The notes beneath the pieces are model-generated. The model had not been told where the DNA came from. It ran no database searches and saw only the letters and a list, made by a program, of their open reading frames with translations. Shown here piece by piece: positions 5,520-6,083 of a stretch of DNA of 6,083 nt. The position numbers were made by a program, and so were the translations under genes. The DNA is from Hyphomicrobiales bacterium (GTDB lineage: Bacteria > Pseudomonadota > Alphaproteobacteria > Rhizobiales > JAUVMS01). The stretch is taken from the NCBI GenBank assembly GCA_030600135.1, contig JAUVMS010000222.1, positions 1-6,083 on the forward strand. The letters run 5' to 3'. Positions within the stretch are counted from its first letter, which is position 1. Every line of letters begins with the position of its first letter.

Positions 5520-6083
5520 GAGCATGTTCGCTTTAGATTGAAGCGTAGCCGCAGTTTCTGAGATAGTTTGAGCATTCTTCGGGGCTGAATGCGTGAAGCA
5601 GATCTGCGATGGCATCGGCGACGGCCTCGAAGGTCCGTGCCCTGGCCTGCCTGAGCAGCGTCTTGAGTTTTGCAAAGACCTGCTCGATCGGATTGAGGTC
5701 CGGCGAATAGGCGGGCAGGAACAGGCGTCGTGCGCCAACCGAGGCGATGGCGTCGCGCACCGCCCGGCCTTTATGCGATCCGAGATTGTCCATGATGACG
5801 AGGTCACCGGGGTGCAGCGTCGGGACCACAAACTGCTCGACGTAGGCGCGGAAGCGCGCACCGTTGATCGGCCCGTCGATGAGGCACGGCGCCGTGATCC
5901 GGTCATGGCGCAATGCCGCCAGGAACGTCATCGTTTTCCAACGCCCGAACGGCACTTGGTCGCGAAGCCGGCGCCCGACTTCGCACCACCCGCGCAACGG
6001 CGCCATGTTGGTTTTTGTCCAGGTCTCGTCGATGAAGACCAGGTGCGAAGGATCAATAAGGCCTTGATATTTCCGCCATCTTG
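5520..6083 (-). mobile_element. IS630-family insertion sequence, 3' part, continues past right edge
   Basis: The transposase below identifies the element. Its downstream end is placed at 5520, just after TA at 5518-5519, because IS630/Tc1-type elements insert at and duplicate TA and their ends lie close to the transposase stop (here 13 bases away). The end begins GAGCATGTTCGCTTTAG on the plus strand. The matching inverted repeat and the second TA would lie beyond 6083, so the boundary is inferred and unproven. Confidence 0.65.
5533..6083 (-). CDS. IS630-family transposase, C-terminal catalytic part
   Basis: This is a DDE-type transposase that cuts and joins the ends of its own IS element at TA sites. 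The frame is open from the right edge and gives 182 residues before TAA at 5535-5533. An internal ATG (6006-6004) is not the true start, because family sequence continues upstream of it. The catalytic residues are visible: Asp18 in VFIDETW, Asp98 in VIMDNLGSHKG, and Glu133 in SPDLNPIEQVFAKLK. The second Asp and the Glu are separated by 34 residues, the spacing typical of IS630. TWTKTNMAPLRGW after the first Asp is also typical. The N-terminal helix-turn-helix DNA-binding part lies outside the window. Many relatives in Rhizobiales are split into two frames joined by a programmed frameshift; this cannot be judged here. The visible part has no stop or frameshift, so the element may be active. It converges on the ialB-family gene. 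Confidence 0.93.
   Translation of the reverse strand, partial: RWRKYQGLIDPSHLVFIDETWTKTNMAPLRGWCEVGRRLRDQVPFGRWKTMTFLAALRHDRITAPCLIDGPINGARFRAYVEQFVVPTLHPGDLVIMDNLGSHKGRAVRDAIASVGARRLFLPAYSPDLNPIEQVFAKLKTLLRQARARTFEAVADAIADLLHAFSPEECSNYLRNCGYASI

Overview
The window carries most of an aa3-type cytochrome c oxidase operon on the minus strand, a divergent gene for a secreted IalB-family protein, and the 3' part of an IS630-family insertion sequence at the right edge. The gene order (coxB-coxA-ctaB-small coxF-like gene-ctaG), the moderately high GC content and the neighbouring ialB-family gene point to an alphaproteobacterium, most likely of the Rhizobiales/Hyphomicrobiales (Bradyrhizobium/Rhodopseudomonas-like relatives). 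This rests on gene content and order as I remember them, not on a database search.

Layout from left to right. Positions 1-541 (-) hold ctaG (Cox11), cut by the left edge just before its C-terminus. Positions 573-710 (-) hold a 45-residue single-span membrane protein of the CoxF type. Its ATG overlaps the stop codon of ctaB, which lies at 707-1702 (-). Then come coxA (subunit I, 1759-3357, -) and coxB (subunit II, 3426-4301, -). Transcription therefore runs leftward from coxB to ctaG, and the usual next genes (coxC and others) would lie beyond the left edge. A 489-base region at 4302-4790 separates coxB from the rightward ialB-family gene (4791-5333). It must hold the divergent control signals, but I see no convincing gene in it. 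After a 186-base gap, an IS630-type transposase (5533-6083, -) runs off the right edge. Its probable outer IS boundary lies at a TA dinucleotide at 5518-5519.

How the genes work together: CoxA and CoxB form the catalytic core that passes electrons from cytochrome c through CuA, heme a and the heme a3-CuB site to oxygen while pumping protons. CtaB turns heme B into heme O on the way to heme A. CtaG delivers copper for the CuB site in CoxA. The small CoxF-like protein is presumed to help assembly. All metal ligands and the main proton-channel residues that I can place in CoxA and CoxB are intact, so the oxidase should be functional. The IalB-family protein is a predicted periplasmic protein with four cysteines and an unknown relation to the oxidase.

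I do not see a previously undescribed system here. The observations worth a second look are modest: the divergent ialB/cox arrangement, the IS boundary, the tight coupling of the tiny coxF-like gene, an in-frame open stretch after the coxB stop, and an inverted repeat in the control region.
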